From: Shinisaurus crocodilurus
Lineage: Eukaryota; Chordata; Lepidosauria; Squamata; Shinisauridae
Length of the DNA stretch: 64,000 nt
NCBI GenBank assembly: GCA_021292165.1
Contig: CM037879.1
Span: 242,483,797 to 242,547,796 of the forward strand
Reading direction: 5' to 3'
Below are positions 51,701 through 53,520 of the stretch, piece after piece. Every line of letters begins with the position of its first letter. The first letter of the stretch is position 1. Below the pieces are notes generated by a model. The model did no database searches. It worked only from the letters and a program-made list of their open reading frames with translations, and was not told where the DNA came from. Made by a program: the position numbers and the translations under genes.

Positions 51701-52041
51701 GAAGCCAGACTGTTGTAATTAAGACACAGTGATACTGACCTTCATTAGAGACTGAGAAATTTTAAAAAGTTGAATTAAACGTTCAGGATTCTCATCCTTC
51801 AGATCATTTCCATCAACCTAAACACACAGAAACAAAGTATTTCTTGAACATTAAGAACATTATACGTTTAGACAGTGTGAATGTATGATTTCCATTTAGT
51901 TTATTTGCACGACACTTTGAATTCATCATGCACAAGTACCTTGGCCACAGTCTCCAGCAAATTATCTGCTAGTTCCTCTTGACGAGGCAAAGCATCAGGA
52001 TCTACTCTCATAAGCTTCTTCCATTCTACAATGGGTGCCAT
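96..52041 (-). CDS. CEP290: CEP290, centrosomal/ciliary transition-zone protein (43 exons, C-terminus outside window)
   Basis: CEP290 is a large coiled-coil protein that links microtubules to the membrane in the ciliary transition zone and also sits at centriolar satellites. Seen here: 43 exons on the minus strand whose translations follow human CEP290 in order from its N-terminus ([17 protein letters not shown] in the first exon) to EELIRWEE in the last. Canonical GT-AG sites flank all but one intron, and phases match at every junction. The exons total 6,596 nt, about 2,198 residues. The remaining C-terminal part lies left of position 1. Most of the product is heptad-rich, charged coiled coil; exons 19 and 20 are an exception and have no counterpart in the human protein as I recall it. 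The gene is head to head with TMTC3, as in human chromosome 12. Identity is certain; individual boundaries are read by eye and could be off by a base or two. Confidence 0.97.
335..1240 (-). repeat. Unclassified interspersed repeat, long copy
   Basis: The two ends (335-430 and 1080-1230) are closely similar to the reverse complement of 56415-56660 and share TGACTCACTGACTCATCA and a GAAGTACTCAGAGTAC segment. The middle (about 440-1080) is missing from the other copy. No TIR or coding capacity recognised. Confidence 0.6.
1464..1910. mobile_element. Non-autonomous DNA transposon (CAATCCTATG-type ends)
   Basis: Starts GGGCGCAATCCTATG and ends with the inverse TATAGGATTGCGC. The GC-rich interior has a duplicated TCTAGATGTTTT. 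No transposase. This terminal sequence recurs across the window and is common in squamates. Confidence 0.6.
1941..2057 (-). CDS. CEP290: CEP290 exon 43
   Basis: 117 nt, phase 0 to 0, encoding [20 protein letters not shown], then a divergent Lys/Glu-rich end. Donor GTATGG, acceptor TTCAG. Confidence 0.93.
2058..2563. other. CEP290 intron 42, nothing recognised
   Basis: AT-rich intron with no repeat, RNA gene or conserved segment that I can identify. Confidence 0.6.
2564..2785 (-). CDS. CEP290: CEP290 exon 42
   Basis: 222 nt, phase 0 to 0, encoding [20 protein letters not shown] and [17 protein letters not shown]. Donor GTAAAT, acceptor TATAG. Confidence 0.96.
3208..3572. mobile_element. hAT-like non-autonomous element
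   Basis: Ends pair as AATCTCAGGCCCGGGGGC and GGCCCTCGGGCTGAAAGAGG before CACCCCTG, an end type familiar from squamate hAT elements. A Pro/Cys-rich interior with no transposase. Confidence 0.5.
3668..3888 (-). mobile_element. MIR-type tRNA-derived SINE, copy 1
   Basis: On the minus strand: tRNA-like head with A box (TAGTGGTTAGAG) and B box (GGTTCTAGTCC), then a core with CACAGGGTTGTTGTGAGGAT and an AAAGG..GGATATTAATATA tail. Five close relatives lie in this window. Confidence 0.85.
3955..4095 (-). repeat. 'AGTCTTGT' interspersed repeat, copy 1 (minus)
   Basis: On the minus strand it reads CAACAGTCTTGTGCCATCTT, then TATTGCAGGATGAGCTTTTG, and CTACTTCAACAGATTCATC: the same order of blocks as at 39133, 52298 and 53300. 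Class not determined. Confidence 0.5.
4630..4767 (-). CDS. CEP290: CEP290 exon 41
   Basis: 138 nt, phase 0 to 0, encoding [20 protein letters not shown] and [16 protein letters not shown]. Donor GTAAGC, acceptor TGCAG. Confidence 0.96.
5060..5182. mobile_element. hAT-like foldback MITE
   Basis: Degenerate copy of a family whose ends read GGGTGGGCAACTTGTGGCCC and inverse; here AGGGTGGGATGTCTTGGCC pairs with GGGCCACAAGTTGTCCATCT. Confidence 0.6.
5244..5452. mobile_element. Foldback MITE, 'GGGCAGTATCCAAC' family, copy 1
   Basis: Starts GGGCAGTATCCAACAGTGTC and ends with the inverse GACAGCTGGATACTGCCC. A second copy lies at 38089-38396. Confidence 0.75.
5904..6117 (-). CDS. CEP290: CEP290 exon 40
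   Basis: 214 nt, phase 2 to 0, encoding [20 protein letters not shown] and [10 protein letters not shown]. Donor GTAAAT, acceptor GCTAG. Confidence 0.97.
6118..7589. other. CEP290 intron 39, nothing recognised
   Basis: 1.47-kb AT-rich intron. I see no repeat family or conserved block. Confidence 0.5.
7590..7789 (-). CDS. CEP290: CEP290 exon 39
   Basis: 200 nt, phase 0 to 2, encoding [20 protein letters not shown] and [11 protein letters not shown]. Donor GTAAGT, acceptor TACAG. Confidence 0.96.
7790..8577. other. CEP290 intron 38 (part), nothing recognised
   Basis: AT-rich sequence between exon 39 and a SINE, with no identifiable feature. Confidence 0.5.
8580..8803 (-). mobile_element. MIR-type tRNA-derived SINE, copy 2
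   Basis: Same family as 3668-3888, minus orientation. Ends just before exon 38's downstream donor (8855). Confidence 0.85.
8856..8963 (-). CDS. CEP290: CEP290 exon 38
   Basis: 108 nt, phase 0 to 0, encoding [20 protein letters not shown] and NKFKQTAL. Donor GTAAGT, acceptor TTTAG. Confidence 0.94.
9252..9341. mobile_element. Short foldback repeat (GATCCTATACACATTTAC type)
   Basis: TGCGATCCTATACACATTTA ... CCATGCATAGGATTGTGG with CCTGGGAGTAAGCTTCATTG in between. It is the very abundant squamate 'ctgggagtaag' element. Confidence 0.7.
9758..10030 (-). CDS. CEP290: CEP290 exon 37
   Basis: 273 nt, phase 0 to 0, encoding [20 protein letters not shown] and [20 protein letters not shown]. Donor GTATTT, acceptor TGCAG. 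Confidence 0.97.
10147..10397 (+). mobile_element. Tigger/mariner-like MITE, copy 1
   Basis: CAGTAATACCTTGGATTGCA at one end and the inverse of CAATCATGCCTTTGATTGGG at the other, flanked by TA on both sides. Contains (AT)n at 10210-10229. Confidence 0.8.
10925..11062. mobile_element. hAT-like foldback MITE
   Basis: GGATGGACAAGTCCAGATGT at the left, GGGCCACAAGTTGCCCACCC at the right, interior CTACAACTCCCATCTTCCCT. Confidence 0.7.
11207..11440 (+). mobile_element. MIR-type tRNA-derived SINE, copy 3 (plus)
   Basis: The only plus-oriented copy: GTAGAGTGGTTAGAGTGTTG (A box), GGTTCTAGTCCCCG (B box), core, GGCGGGGTATAAATATAATA and an (AAATA)n tail. Confidence 0.88.
11842..11976 (-). CDS. CEP290: CEP290 exon 36
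   Basis: 135 nt, phase 0 to 0, encoding [20 protein letters not shown] and ATCKSLEQ. The SVPDP segment interrupts the coiled coil as in human. Donor GTAATT. Confidence 0.95.
12076..12183 (-). CDS. CEP290: CEP290 exon 35
   Basis: 108 nt, phase 0 to 0, encoding [20 protein letters not shown] and ILSTAQK. Donor GTACTT, acceptor TGTAG. Confidence 0.95.
12184..12712. other. CEP290 intron 34 (part)
   Basis: A weak CAATCCTATGG-type fragment may start near 12310; otherwise no feature recognised. Confidence 0.4.
12713..12811. repeat. (AAT)n followed by (ATT)n inverted microsatellite
   Basis: About 15 AAT units run directly into about 17 ATT units, with a TTT interruption. The two halves are complementary and could form a long hairpin in the CEP290 pre-mRNA. 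The open frame across it (poly-Ile) is meaningless. Confidence 0.95.
12851..13015 (-). CDS. CEP290: CEP290 exon 34
   Basis: 165 nt, phase 0 to 0, encoding [20 protein letters not shown] and [13 protein letters not shown]. Donor GTACTG. An (ATT)n/(AAT)n inverted repeat begins about 39 nt into the downstream intron. Confidence 0.96.
13138..13262. mobile_element. Foldback MITE (CAATCCTATGCAT family)
   Basis: GACACAATCCTATGCATGGA at one end and TTGGATAGGATTGTGCCC at the other. Internal arms TCCTACAACTTCCAGCATTC and GCATGCTGGGAATTGTAGGA. Confidence 0.8.
13338..13820. mobile_element. GC-rich foldback DNA transposon, 'TTCGCAC' family
   Basis: GGGCTTGTTCGCACGACATG at the left pairs with GTCATGCGAACTGGCCC at the right. 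The interior is very GC-rich, with a 25-bp unit (GCGCACCGGGCGCAGGTCAT...) repeated three times at 13670-13745. It produces several long shadow ORFs. No transposase. Confidence 0.65.
14034..14166. mobile_element. Foldback MITE (CAATCCTATG family)
   Basis: GGGTGCAATCCTATGTATAT to CATGCATAGGATTGTGCCC, with TTTAGACAGAAAAATGTCCT and TTTTTTCTGTCTAAAC as inner arms. Confidence 0.85.
14167..15498. other. CEP290 intron 33 (part), nothing recognised
   Basis: 1.3 kb without a recognisable repeat apart from short GAGAGA and poly-T runs. Confidence 0.5.
15499..15655 (+). mobile_element. CR1/L2-type LINE 3' fragment
   Basis: Contains ACAGGAGGATGGTATTGCAC, CAGCTGGTTGGCCACTGTGT and CAGCATGGCTCTTCTTATGA, the 3' end of a widespread sauropsid LINE family. 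No coding sequence remains. Confidence 0.65.
15946..16401 (-). CDS. CEP290: CEP290 exon 33
   Basis: 456 nt, phase 0 to 0, the second longest exon. It includes [20 protein letters not shown] and [20 protein letters not shown], one of the best conserved CEP290 stretches. Donor GTTCGA, acceptor CTTAG. Confidence 0.97.
16528..16639 (-). CDS. CEP290: CEP290 exon 32
   Basis: 112 nt, phase 2 to 0, encoding [20 protein letters not shown] and [13 protein letters not shown]. Donor GTATAG, acceptor GCTAG. Confidence 0.94.
16640..17388. other. CEP290 intron 31, poly-C tract
   Basis: Nothing recognised except a pure C run of about 15 bases near 16924, a probable site of length error. Confidence 0.6.
17389..17540 (-). 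CDS. CEP290: CEP290 exon 31
   Basis: 152 nt, phase 0 to 2, encoding [20 protein letters not shown] and [20 protein letters not shown]. Donor GTAAGT, acceptor CTCAG. Confidence 0.95.
17613..17869 (-). mobile_element. Tigger/mariner-like MITE, copy 2 (inverted)
   Basis: Reverse-complement relative of 10147-10397: starts CAGTCATGCCTTGGATTGAG and ends CAATCCAAGGTATTACTG, flanked by TA. The pair share most of their length. Confidence 0.85.
18198..18345. mobile_element. hAT-like foldback MITE
   Basis: GGGGTGGGCAACTTGTGGCC at the left and GAGGGCCACAAGTCGCCCTC at the right, with CTTCAACTCCCATGATCCCT inside. Confidence 0.75.
18352..18594 (-). mobile_element. MIR-type tRNA-derived SINE, copy 4
   Basis: Full head, core and ATTTATACCCCGCC tail, minus orientation. 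Directly abuts the preceding hAT-like MITE. Confidence 0.9.
18595..19308. other. CEP290 intron 30 (part), nothing recognised
   Basis: No repeat or conserved block identified. Confidence 0.5.
19309..20218. mobile_element. hAT-like MITE split by a solo LTR
   Basis: Left part 19309-19415 (CAGCCTTCCCCAAGCTGATG) and right part 20178-20218 (CCAGGTTGGGGAAGGCTG) are inverted ends of one MITE. It is flanked by an exact 8-bp target duplication CCTTATAT (19301-19308 and 20219-20226), the length expected of hAT elements. The LTR lies between the parts. Confidence 0.88.
19416..20177 (+). mobile_element. Solo LTR of an endogenous retrovirus-like element, copy 1
   Basis: Starts TGTGAAG and ends CTTCACA, flanked by an exact 5-bp duplication TAGTC. 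It has a TATATAG at about 19884 and an AATAAA at about 19991, in the order expected of an LTR. No internal genes remain, so this is the product of recombination between two LTRs. It is a 762-bp relative of 43949-44633 and carries an extra tandem 50-bp unit (19505-19604). Confidence 0.9.
20389..20591 (-). CDS. CEP290: CEP290 exon 30
   Basis: 203 nt, phase 1 to 0, encoding [20 protein letters not shown] and [11 protein letters not shown]. Donor GTAAGC, acceptor TGTAG. Confidence 0.96.
20995..21560. mobile_element. hAT-like element containing a nested foldback element
   Basis: Outer ends CCAGGGATGGGGACCCTCCA and GGCCCTTGGGCCAGAAATGT. Inside, about 21060-21355 is an inverted repeat: CAGCCCACCATGGCTTAATT pairs with AATTAAGCCACGGTGGGCTG. 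The inner unit ends in TTGTGCGAACC and belongs to the 'TTCGCAC' foldback family. Confidence 0.55.
21880..21991 (-). CDS. CEP290: CEP290 exon 29
   Basis: 112 nt, phase 0 to 1, encoding [20 protein letters not shown] and [13 protein letters not shown]. Donor GTAAGC, acceptor CGCAG. Confidence 0.95.
21992..22722. other. CEP290 intron 28
   Basis: Contains a degenerate TTTGCACATAATGATAAGGC segment near 22089 that may be another foldback element; ends not resolved. Confidence 0.35.
22723..22896 (-). CDS. CEP290: CEP290 exon 28
   Basis: 174 nt, phase 0 to 0, encoding [20 protein letters not shown] and [17 protein letters not shown], ending NLEHLE. Donor GTACTA. Confidence 0.96.
23208..23438 (-). 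CDS. CEP290: CEP290 exon 27
   Basis: 231 nt, phase 0 to 0, with [20 protein letters not shown] and [10 protein letters not shown]. Donor GTACGT, acceptor CACAG. Upstream in-frame residues seen in a longer open frame belong to the intron. Confidence 0.95.
24158..24275 (+). repeat. Exact 118-bp direct repeat, copy 1
   Basis: Identical, base for base as read here, to 24692-24809. It starts GGAGGGACCTTCCAAATGTG and ends GGTCTCCTAGTTTC. Confidence 0.95.
24692..24809 (+). repeat. Exact 118-bp direct repeat, copy 2
   Basis: Second copy, 534 bp downstream of the first. The 416 bp between are not repeated. Confidence 0.95.
24900..25225. mobile_element. Foldback MITE ('AGACATAA' ends)
   Basis: CCAGGTTTAGACATAAGGGA at the left and TTATGTCTGAACATGGCC at the right, with nested inverted ACCATGGTTT motifs inside. 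Confidence 0.5.
25723..25825 (-). CDS. CEP290: CEP290 exon 26
   Basis: 103 nt, phase 2 to 0. The sequence [20 protein letters not shown] is moderately diverged from human and ends VKIKEYS. Donor GTAAGT, acceptor TTTAG. Confidence 0.92.
25826..26356. other. CEP290 intron 25, nothing recognised
   Basis: No repeat family identified; contains a short GTT run. Confidence 0.5.
26357..26472 (-). CDS. CEP290: CEP290 exon 25
   Basis: 116 nt, phase 0 to 2, encoding [20 protein letters not shown] and [17 protein letters not shown]. Donor GTATAA. Confidence 0.95.
26990..27139 (-). CDS. CEP290: CEP290 exon 24
   Basis: 150 nt, phase 0 to 0, including [20 protein letters not shown] and [20 protein letters not shown], a highly conserved non-coiled segment. 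Donor GTAAAT. Confidence 0.96.
27489..27653 (-). CDS. CEP290: CEP290 exon 23
   Basis: 165 nt, phase 0 to 0, encoding [20 protein letters not shown] and NQLAKANAK. Donor GTATGT, acceptor GACAG. Confidence 0.95.
28435..28600 (-). mobile_element. Old MIR-type SINE relic
   Basis: TTCTTGCAATAACCCTGTAT, GATGGGGCCCAAGAGCAAGT and GCAAGATTCAAACCAGGAAG keep the block order of an antisense MIR element. Strongly diverged. Confidence 0.55.
29179..29321 (-). CDS. CEP290: CEP290 exon 22
   Basis: 143 nt, phase 1 to 0, encoding [20 protein letters not shown] and [10 protein letters not shown]. Donor GTAGGT, acceptor TGCAG. Confidence 0.95.
29390..29728. mobile_element. MITE with GGATCCAA ends
   Basis: GTGGCTTGGATCCAGACTTA at the left and ATGGCTGGATCCAACCC at the right. 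The right half has the AATCAATGGGACATGTTAGT block frequent in reptile repeats. Confidence 0.6.
29967..30051 (-). CDS. CEP290: CEP290 exon 21
   Basis: 85 nt, phase 0 to 1, encoding [20 protein letters not shown] and VIAKFQSK, matching human NEFLSRELIEKERDLE. Donor GTAAGC. Confidence 0.93.
30390..30482 (-). CDS. CEP290: CEP290 exon 20, 31 residues absent from human CEP290
   Basis: 93 nt, phase 0 to 0, encoding [20 protein letters not shown] and ending SQKFE. Acceptor CTTTAG, donor GTAGTT. The reading frame stays open past the donor (to about 30330), so a longer alternative end is possible, but only this donor preserves phase 0 into exon 21. Confidence 0.72.
30862..31509 (-). CDS. CEP290: CEP290 exon 19, 216 residues absent from human CEP290
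   Basis: A 648-nt open exon, phase 0 to 0, with acceptor TTCACAG and donor GTAATC. The peptide starts [20 protein letters not shown] and ends HMCHISEQ. Unlike its neighbours it is not a continuous coiled coil: the middle is rich in Gly, Pro and Ser, with a basic [20 protein letters not shown] stretch and a more helical end ([20 protein letters not shown]). In human CEP290, as I recall it, the residues of exon 18 join directly to those of exon 21. I infer an ancestral or reptile exon missing from human. I recognise no domain. Confidence 0.8.
31911..32023 (-). CDS. CEP290: CEP290 exon 18
   Basis: 113 nt, phase 1 to 0. It encodes [19 protein letters not shown] and ends DEVKAK. It aligns with the human segment starting LTTEDLNLTENIS and is the same length. 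The intron on its 5' side carries the RTE LINE. Confidence 0.88.
32515..32590 (-). mobile_element. CR1 3'-end fragment nested in the RTE LINE
   Basis: On the minus strand: CTGCATTGAGCAGGGGGTTG, then GACTCGATGGCCTTGTAGGC and CTATGATCTATGATA. It is the same 3' end as the CR1 at 49096-49176. It replaces the C-terminus of the RTE frame there. Confidence 0.85.
33569..33677 (+). mobile_element. Short retroposed 3' tail (L1-like) nested in the RTE LINE
   Basis: 109 bp ending GAAAAATAAATAAAATATTT and an A run, flanked by the direct repeat AGCAAATAA (33560-33568 and 33678-33686). Removing it and one repeat restores the reverse transcriptase frame across the site. The A-rich end and duplication indicate LINE-driven insertion of a very short 3' fragment. 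Confidence 0.8.
35443..35530 (-). CDS. CEP290: CEP290 exon 17
   Basis: 88 nt, phase 0 to 1, encoding [20 protein letters not shown], matching human SLEEERLDLKKKIRQMAQ. Donor GTAGGC, acceptor TGCAG. Confidence 0.94.
35608..35708 (-). CDS. CEP290: CEP290 exon 16, followed by a GC donor
   Basis: 101 nt, phase 1 to 0, encoding [20 protein letters not shown] and ENQILLKE. The exon ends GAG and the intron begins GCAAGT, the consensus form of a minor GC-AG intron. The nearest GT (7 bases on) would break the phase with exon 17. Confidence 0.92.
35745..35985 (-). mobile_element. MIR-type tRNA-derived SINE, copy 5
   Basis: (TTTA)n tail on the left, then the same tail, core and tRNA-like head as the other copies, minus orientation. 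It lies 37 bp from exon 16. Confidence 0.9.
35986..36930. other. CEP290 intron 15 (part), nothing recognised
   Basis: No repeat or conserved segment identified. Confidence 0.5.
36931..37093 (-). CDS. CEP290: CEP290 exon 15
   Basis: 163 nt, phase 0 to 1, starting [20 protein letters not shown] and including [20 protein letters not shown]. Donor GTATGT; the acceptor TCGAAG has an unusual purine at -4. Confidence 0.94.
37094..37824. other. CEP290 intron 14, GA-rich
   Basis: The stretch 37480-37720 is strongly purine-rich (GGGAGG, GAAAGAG, GGGAGAAAGGGG). The long open frames on both strands here reflect that bias. Confidence 0.6.
37825..37997 (-). CDS. CEP290: CEP290 exon 14
   Basis: 173 nt, phase 1 to 0. 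The first 20 codons ([11 protein letters not shown]...) are divergent from human; then [20 protein letters not shown] is strongly conserved. Donor GTATGC. Confidence 0.93.
38089..38396. mobile_element. Foldback MITE, 'GGGCAGTATCCAAC' family, copy 2
   Basis: GGGCAGTTTCCAACAGTGTC to GACGTAGTTGGATACTGC. It shares TGCAAACTCAAATAGCAC and GTTCGGAACCTAGTTTCC-type blocks with 5244-5452 but is about 100 bp longer in the middle. Confidence 0.78.
38729..38952 (-). mobile_element. MIR-type tRNA-derived SINE, copy 6
   Basis: Same family, minus orientation, with an 8-bp gap in the head (CAAAGTAACTGAGTTTC where others have CACCCAGTGAG). Confidence 0.9.
39133..39218 (+). repeat. 'AGTCTTGT' interspersed repeat, copy 2
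   Basis: CCAGAGGGGTAGCCTTGTTA, GTCTGTCGCAGCGAAAACAA, AGTGTCTTATGGAACCTTGA and GACTAACAGC, cut at the right. Family widespread in sauropsids; class not determined. Confidence 0.6.
39337..39460 (-). CDS. CEP290: CEP290 exon 13
   Basis: 124 nt, phase 0 to 1, encoding [20 protein letters not shown] and [13 protein letters not shown]. The donor GTTACT is a weaker site than its neighbours. Confidence 0.93.
39800..40085. mobile_element. Long near-perfect foldback element, 'TTCGCAC' family
   Basis: GGGCCTGTTCGCACGATCAA pairs with AATCGTGTAAGCCCA. The arms GCCAGAACCACAGCTTGTTG and CAACACGACAAGCTGTGGTT meet at about 39930. No coding sequence. Confidence 0.8.
40104..40500. mobile_element. MITE (AGCAATCCTATG ends)
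   Basis: GAGAGCAATCCTATGCTCTC near 40107 and GAACAATCCTATGGCCCCCT near 40476 look like one terminal type. The right boundary is uncertain. Confidence 0.4.
40797..40919 (-). CDS. CEP290: CEP290 exon 12
   Basis: 123 nt, phase 0 to 0, encoding [20 protein letters not shown] and [15 protein letters not shown]. Donor GTACTG, acceptor TACAG. Confidence 0.94.
41001..41090 (-). CDS. CEP290: CEP290 exon 11
   Basis: 90 nt, phase 0 to 0, encoding [20 protein letters not shown] and VEEWK. Donor GTATTT, acceptor TGCAG. Confidence 0.94.
41446..41628 (-). CDS. CEP290: CEP290 exon 10
   Basis: 183 nt, phase 0 to 0, with [20 protein letters not shown] and [13 protein letters not shown]. Donor GTAAGA, acceptor TCTAG. 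Confidence 0.95.
42278..42430 (-). CDS. CEP290: CEP290 exon 9
   Basis: 153 nt, phase 0 to 0. It starts [20 protein letters not shown] and ends QYLDEIQ, collinear with human. Donor GTACAC, acceptor TGCAG. Confidence 0.95.
42627..42647 (-). CDS. CEP290: CEP290 exon 8, 21-nt microexon
   Basis: Only 21 nt (KKRMKKK), aligned with human NKRLKKK between exons 7 and 9. Flanked by an acceptor ending TTTGAAG and a GTGAGG donor. It is too short for any ORF search but is required to join the flanking exons collinearly with human. Confidence 0.88.
43118..43171 (-). CDS. CEP290: CEP290 exon 7
   Basis: 54 nt, phase 0 to 0, encoding [18 protein letters not shown], which differs from human by one conservative change. 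Donor GTTAGT, acceptor TCTAG. Confidence 0.93.
43449..43592 (-). CDS. CEP290: CEP290 exon 6
   Basis: 144 nt, phase 0 to 0. It encodes [19 protein letters not shown] and following heptads, ending KKVNEQ. The upstream intron is 5.8 kb because of LTR and CR1 insertions. Confidence 0.95.
43949..44633 (+). mobile_element. Solo LTR, copy 2
   Basis: 685 bp, TGTGAAGG ... CCTTCACA, flanked by the 5-bp duplication TATAT. TTTATATAG promoter-like box at about 44326 and a degraded poly(A) signal (AATAAG) at about 44446. It is the same family as 19416-20177, without the extra 50-bp unit. The open frames inside are not retroviral genes. Confidence 0.88.
44690..44841. repeat. Palindromic 26-bp minisatellite, six copies
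   Basis: Each unit contains the perfect palindrome GTCAATAAC-TAAT-GTTATTGAC, separated by ACTA or ATTA. Copies start at 44690, 44716, 44742, 44768, 44794 and 44820, and are nearly identical. Confidence 0.95.
45138..46166 (+). CDS. CR1 ORF1 protein with SGNH esterase domain
   Basis: Intact frame of 342 residues from the ATG at 45138. An N-terminal zinc-binding-like pair (CKGC, then CNKC 14 residues on), a coiled coil ([20 protein letters not shown]) and a C-terminal SGNH/GDSL-like hydrolase with GDSLLRG, HVGTND and DGLHLT, the Ser, Gly-Asn and Asp-His blocks. CR1 ORF1 proteins of this type bind RNA; the esterase role is not settled. The frame extends upstream to 44985, but this Met precedes the conserved part. 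Confidence 0.85.
   Translation: MEGKDSAVVVTCKGCAMFVFLPEIDMAYTCNKCKLVTLLEEKVRGLEQQVSTLRSIRESEEFLDRTVDLQHQSTVQEPEGQRQDEAESETAEARENNAGGTPWKRVTVRSRRTTRHSAPVEAVELWNRFHVLEEESRGQPAEDGLPGTQRDSEQEAEGQSSGGNQTKAYSKRKRRVLVVGDSLLRGIEAKVCREDPWTRQVCCLPGARIKDVSEQLPRLMQPTDTYPFLLFHVGTNDTAKRSYKEITADFEELGMELKNFGAQIVFSSILPVLGRGIERERKILRVNDWLRRWSRREGFGFWDHGLHFLEDGLLAKDGLHLTRTGKNVFGHSMRNLIRRALN
46205..49081 (+). pseudogene. CR1 ORF2: endonuclease-reverse transcriptase with three frame breaks
   Basis: Reads as four overlapping open pieces in successive frames (46205-46414, 46398-47201, 47134-48054, 47981-49081). The breaks lie near 46400, 47135-47200 and 48045. The apurinic-type endonuclease keeps its Asn (YTNAQSM), Glu (GITETWWDD), GDFN and SDH blocks. 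The reverse transcriptase keeps [33 protein letters not shown] and catalytic FADD. All active-site blocks are present, so the copy is young, but it cannot make a full protein as written. Confidence 0.9.
49365..49411 (-). CDS. CEP290: CEP290 exon 5
   Basis: 47 nt; two bases complete a Glu codon, then 15 codons ([15 protein letters not shown]). Donor GTAGGT, acceptor AACAG. It lies about 190 bp from the 3' end of the CR1 insertion in the next intron. Confidence 0.92.
49597..49730. mobile_element. Foldback repeat (AATCCAGCCAAAG type)
   Basis: ACAATCCAGCCAAAGTTATG pairs with CTTTAACTGGATCTTGAC; inner arms AATGATTTTAATGGGAGAGA and inverse. Confidence 0.6.
49819..50092. mobile_element. Degenerate 'TTCGCAC'-family foldback element
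   Basis: GGGGTTTTGTTCACAAGTTA to GTGACGTGTAATCTGGCCC; its right part (ATATTCAAAATGGTGGCTGG) resembles the inverse of 39845-39880. Confidence 0.45.
50319..50388 (-). CDS. CEP290: CEP290 exon 4
   Basis: 70 nt, phase 0 to 1. It encodes [20 protein letters not shown], nearly identical to human. Donor GTATTT, acceptor TCTAG. Confidence 0.94.
50389..51739. other. CEP290 intron 3, mostly unassigned
   Basis: GC-rich middle (50700-51450) without an element I can delimit. A TTGGATCCTACTACACCAAA segment near 50704 suggests a MITE end. Confidence 0.4.
51740..51817 (-). CDS. CEP290: CEP290 exon 3
   Basis: 78 nt, phase 0 to 0. It encodes a segment ending [13 protein letters not shown], matching human HLFRITQSLMK. 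Donor GTCAGT, acceptor TTTAG. Confidence 0.93.
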
Positions 52042-52060
52042 CTTGAAGGTTCATTTATCT
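51940..52060 (-). CDS. CEP290: CEP290 exon 2 (start codon exon)
   Basis: The ATG is at 52041-52039 and the coding part is 102 nt (34 codons) ending before a GTACTT donor. The peptide begins [15 protein letters not shown], close to the human N-terminus. An AG acceptor at about 52061 leaves 19 nt of 5' UTR in this exon. No in-frame ATG lies upstream within the exon. Confidence 0.93.
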
Positions 52061-52297
52061 CTGCACAAGTAGGAAAGTAGTTGTTTTGAAAAGACAATCA
52101 TATACACAAAGGTAATTAATTTACCTAAGCTACTTACAAAAGAAGTGAAGGTTTACTAGATATCACATTCAGAAACTAAATGCAATAGCACCTCTTCTCT
52201 CACTGACACAATCTCTCAAGTGTCTGTTTCTCACTCCTTCCTAGAAAATCTGGCTGGGCATTAAGGTTTGCAGAAGTGGTTGCTCCCCAGGTCATGC

Positions 52298-52790
52298 TAT
52301 ACAAAATCACAAGAACAAAAAGTCTTGTAGCAACTTAAATGGCTAGCAGATTAAGAGAGCAATCCTATGGTCCCTGGGCGAGCCTCCCAGGGACCACAGG
52401 ATAGTTTGGTTTCTCCCCTCCAAGGTGGGAGACAGCACTCTGACCTCGGAAGGGGGAGTCAGACACACACACACAGCTGGCATGGAGAGAATTGTGCCAT
52501 CTGCCGAGGTTGGAAACTTGACCTTGGAGGGAGGGAACGGGGGTGTTCCGGTGAGCAGGGAGGGGAGGAGAGGCCAGGATATGATTTATTTATCCTCTAG
52601 CCTCCTTCGCTACCCCTCCAAAGTGCCCTTGCTGGATGGGCTGAAAAGCCCATCTAGCAAAAACTCAAAAATTGGAAGGTGGGGAGGCAAAAATCACCTC
52701 CGCTGCTCCTCCTGCCCCCGAGTTCTGATAAGGTTGCGCCCTAACTGCATCTTAAGCTTCTGTGCATCACTTCATCAGATGCAATATATA
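52298..52790 (+). repeat. 'AGTCTTGT' interspersed repeat, copy 3, split by a MITE
   Basis: Left part AAAAAGTCTTGTAGCAACTT (about 52317) and right part CATCACTTCATCAGATGCAA (about 52765) belong to one repeat. The 52352-52746 MITE lies between. Confidence 0.6.
52352..52746. mobile_element. MITE nested in the 'AGTCTTGT' repeat
   Basis: GAGAGCAATCCTATGGTCCC at the left and GATAAGGTTGCGCCCTAA at the right. Internal foldback GGTCCCTGGGCGAGCC / CCCAGGGACC. No coding sequence. Confidence 0.6.
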
Positions 52791-53024
52791 TATACACATG
52801 TATCTGTCTACTCAAATGTATGCAAGATAAGCACATACAAGAGAAATACGTATCTTGCATATATTTGAGCTTCACATAGAAATGTTACAGACTTGCATTT
52901 CAAACACTGGTTCCTATGTTTCCCTCCCTCTGTGCCTATACATCCGTCAAGTGAGAATAACATTTCATGCATCTTCACTAGTCCAGAAGAATTTATGCAA
53001 CAATAAATCTGCGTTAGACTGTAA

Positions 53025-53095
53025 TCCTAAAACACACTGGAGAGTAAGCGCCATTGTACACAACAGCATTTATTCCAGGTTATACATGCACAGGC
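53025..53095. mobile_element. Fragment of the 'CTGGGAGTAAG' repeat
   Basis: CTGTAATCCTAAAACACACT and GGAGAGTAAGCGCCATTGTA are diverged relatives of 9252-9341. Confidence 0.45.
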
Positions 53096-53299
53096 CAGCA
53101 CCATAAATCTTTACAAGTGCTTCAACATAGCGCTTCCATATAAAACAGCAAGTTAAAAGGAAACAACTCCCACCACCCAGTCAGCTGGAAAGTAAGTAAA
53201 TAATAAGCCTTTTATCCCTGATGTCTTGAATGCTGGGGCAGGAATGGAGAATCAGAAAAAAAACCTTCCACATAAGAGCAATAAAAAGTCAATAAAATT

Positions 53300-53520
53300 C
53301 AACAGAAACAACAAAGAGTCTTGTACCACCTTAAAGACTAAGAGCGCAATATGTTTAGAGCGAAAAATGTCCTACAGATCCCAGCATGCCCCAGCCACCA
53401 TGACTAGCTGGGGAATGCTGGAAGTTGTAGGACTTTTTTCTGTCTAAACATGCATAGGATTGCACCCTAACAAATTTCTCAGTTTTCGTGGACACTGCCC
53501 ACTTCATCAGATGCATGAAG
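53300..53520 (+). repeat. 'AGTCTTGT' interspersed repeat, copy 4, split by a MITE
   Basis: CAACAAAGAGTCTTGTACCA and CCTTAAAGACTAA on the left; AACAAATTTCTCAGTTTTCG and CACTTCATCAGATGCATGAA on the right, separated by the MITE 53343-53471. Confidence 0.7.
53343..53471. mobile_element. Foldback MITE (CAATCCTATG family) nested in a repeat
   Basis: GAGCGCAATATGTTTAGAGC to CATGCATAGGATTGCACCC, with arms TCCTACAGATCCCAGCATGC and AATGCTGGAAGTTGTAGGAC. Confidence 0.82.
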
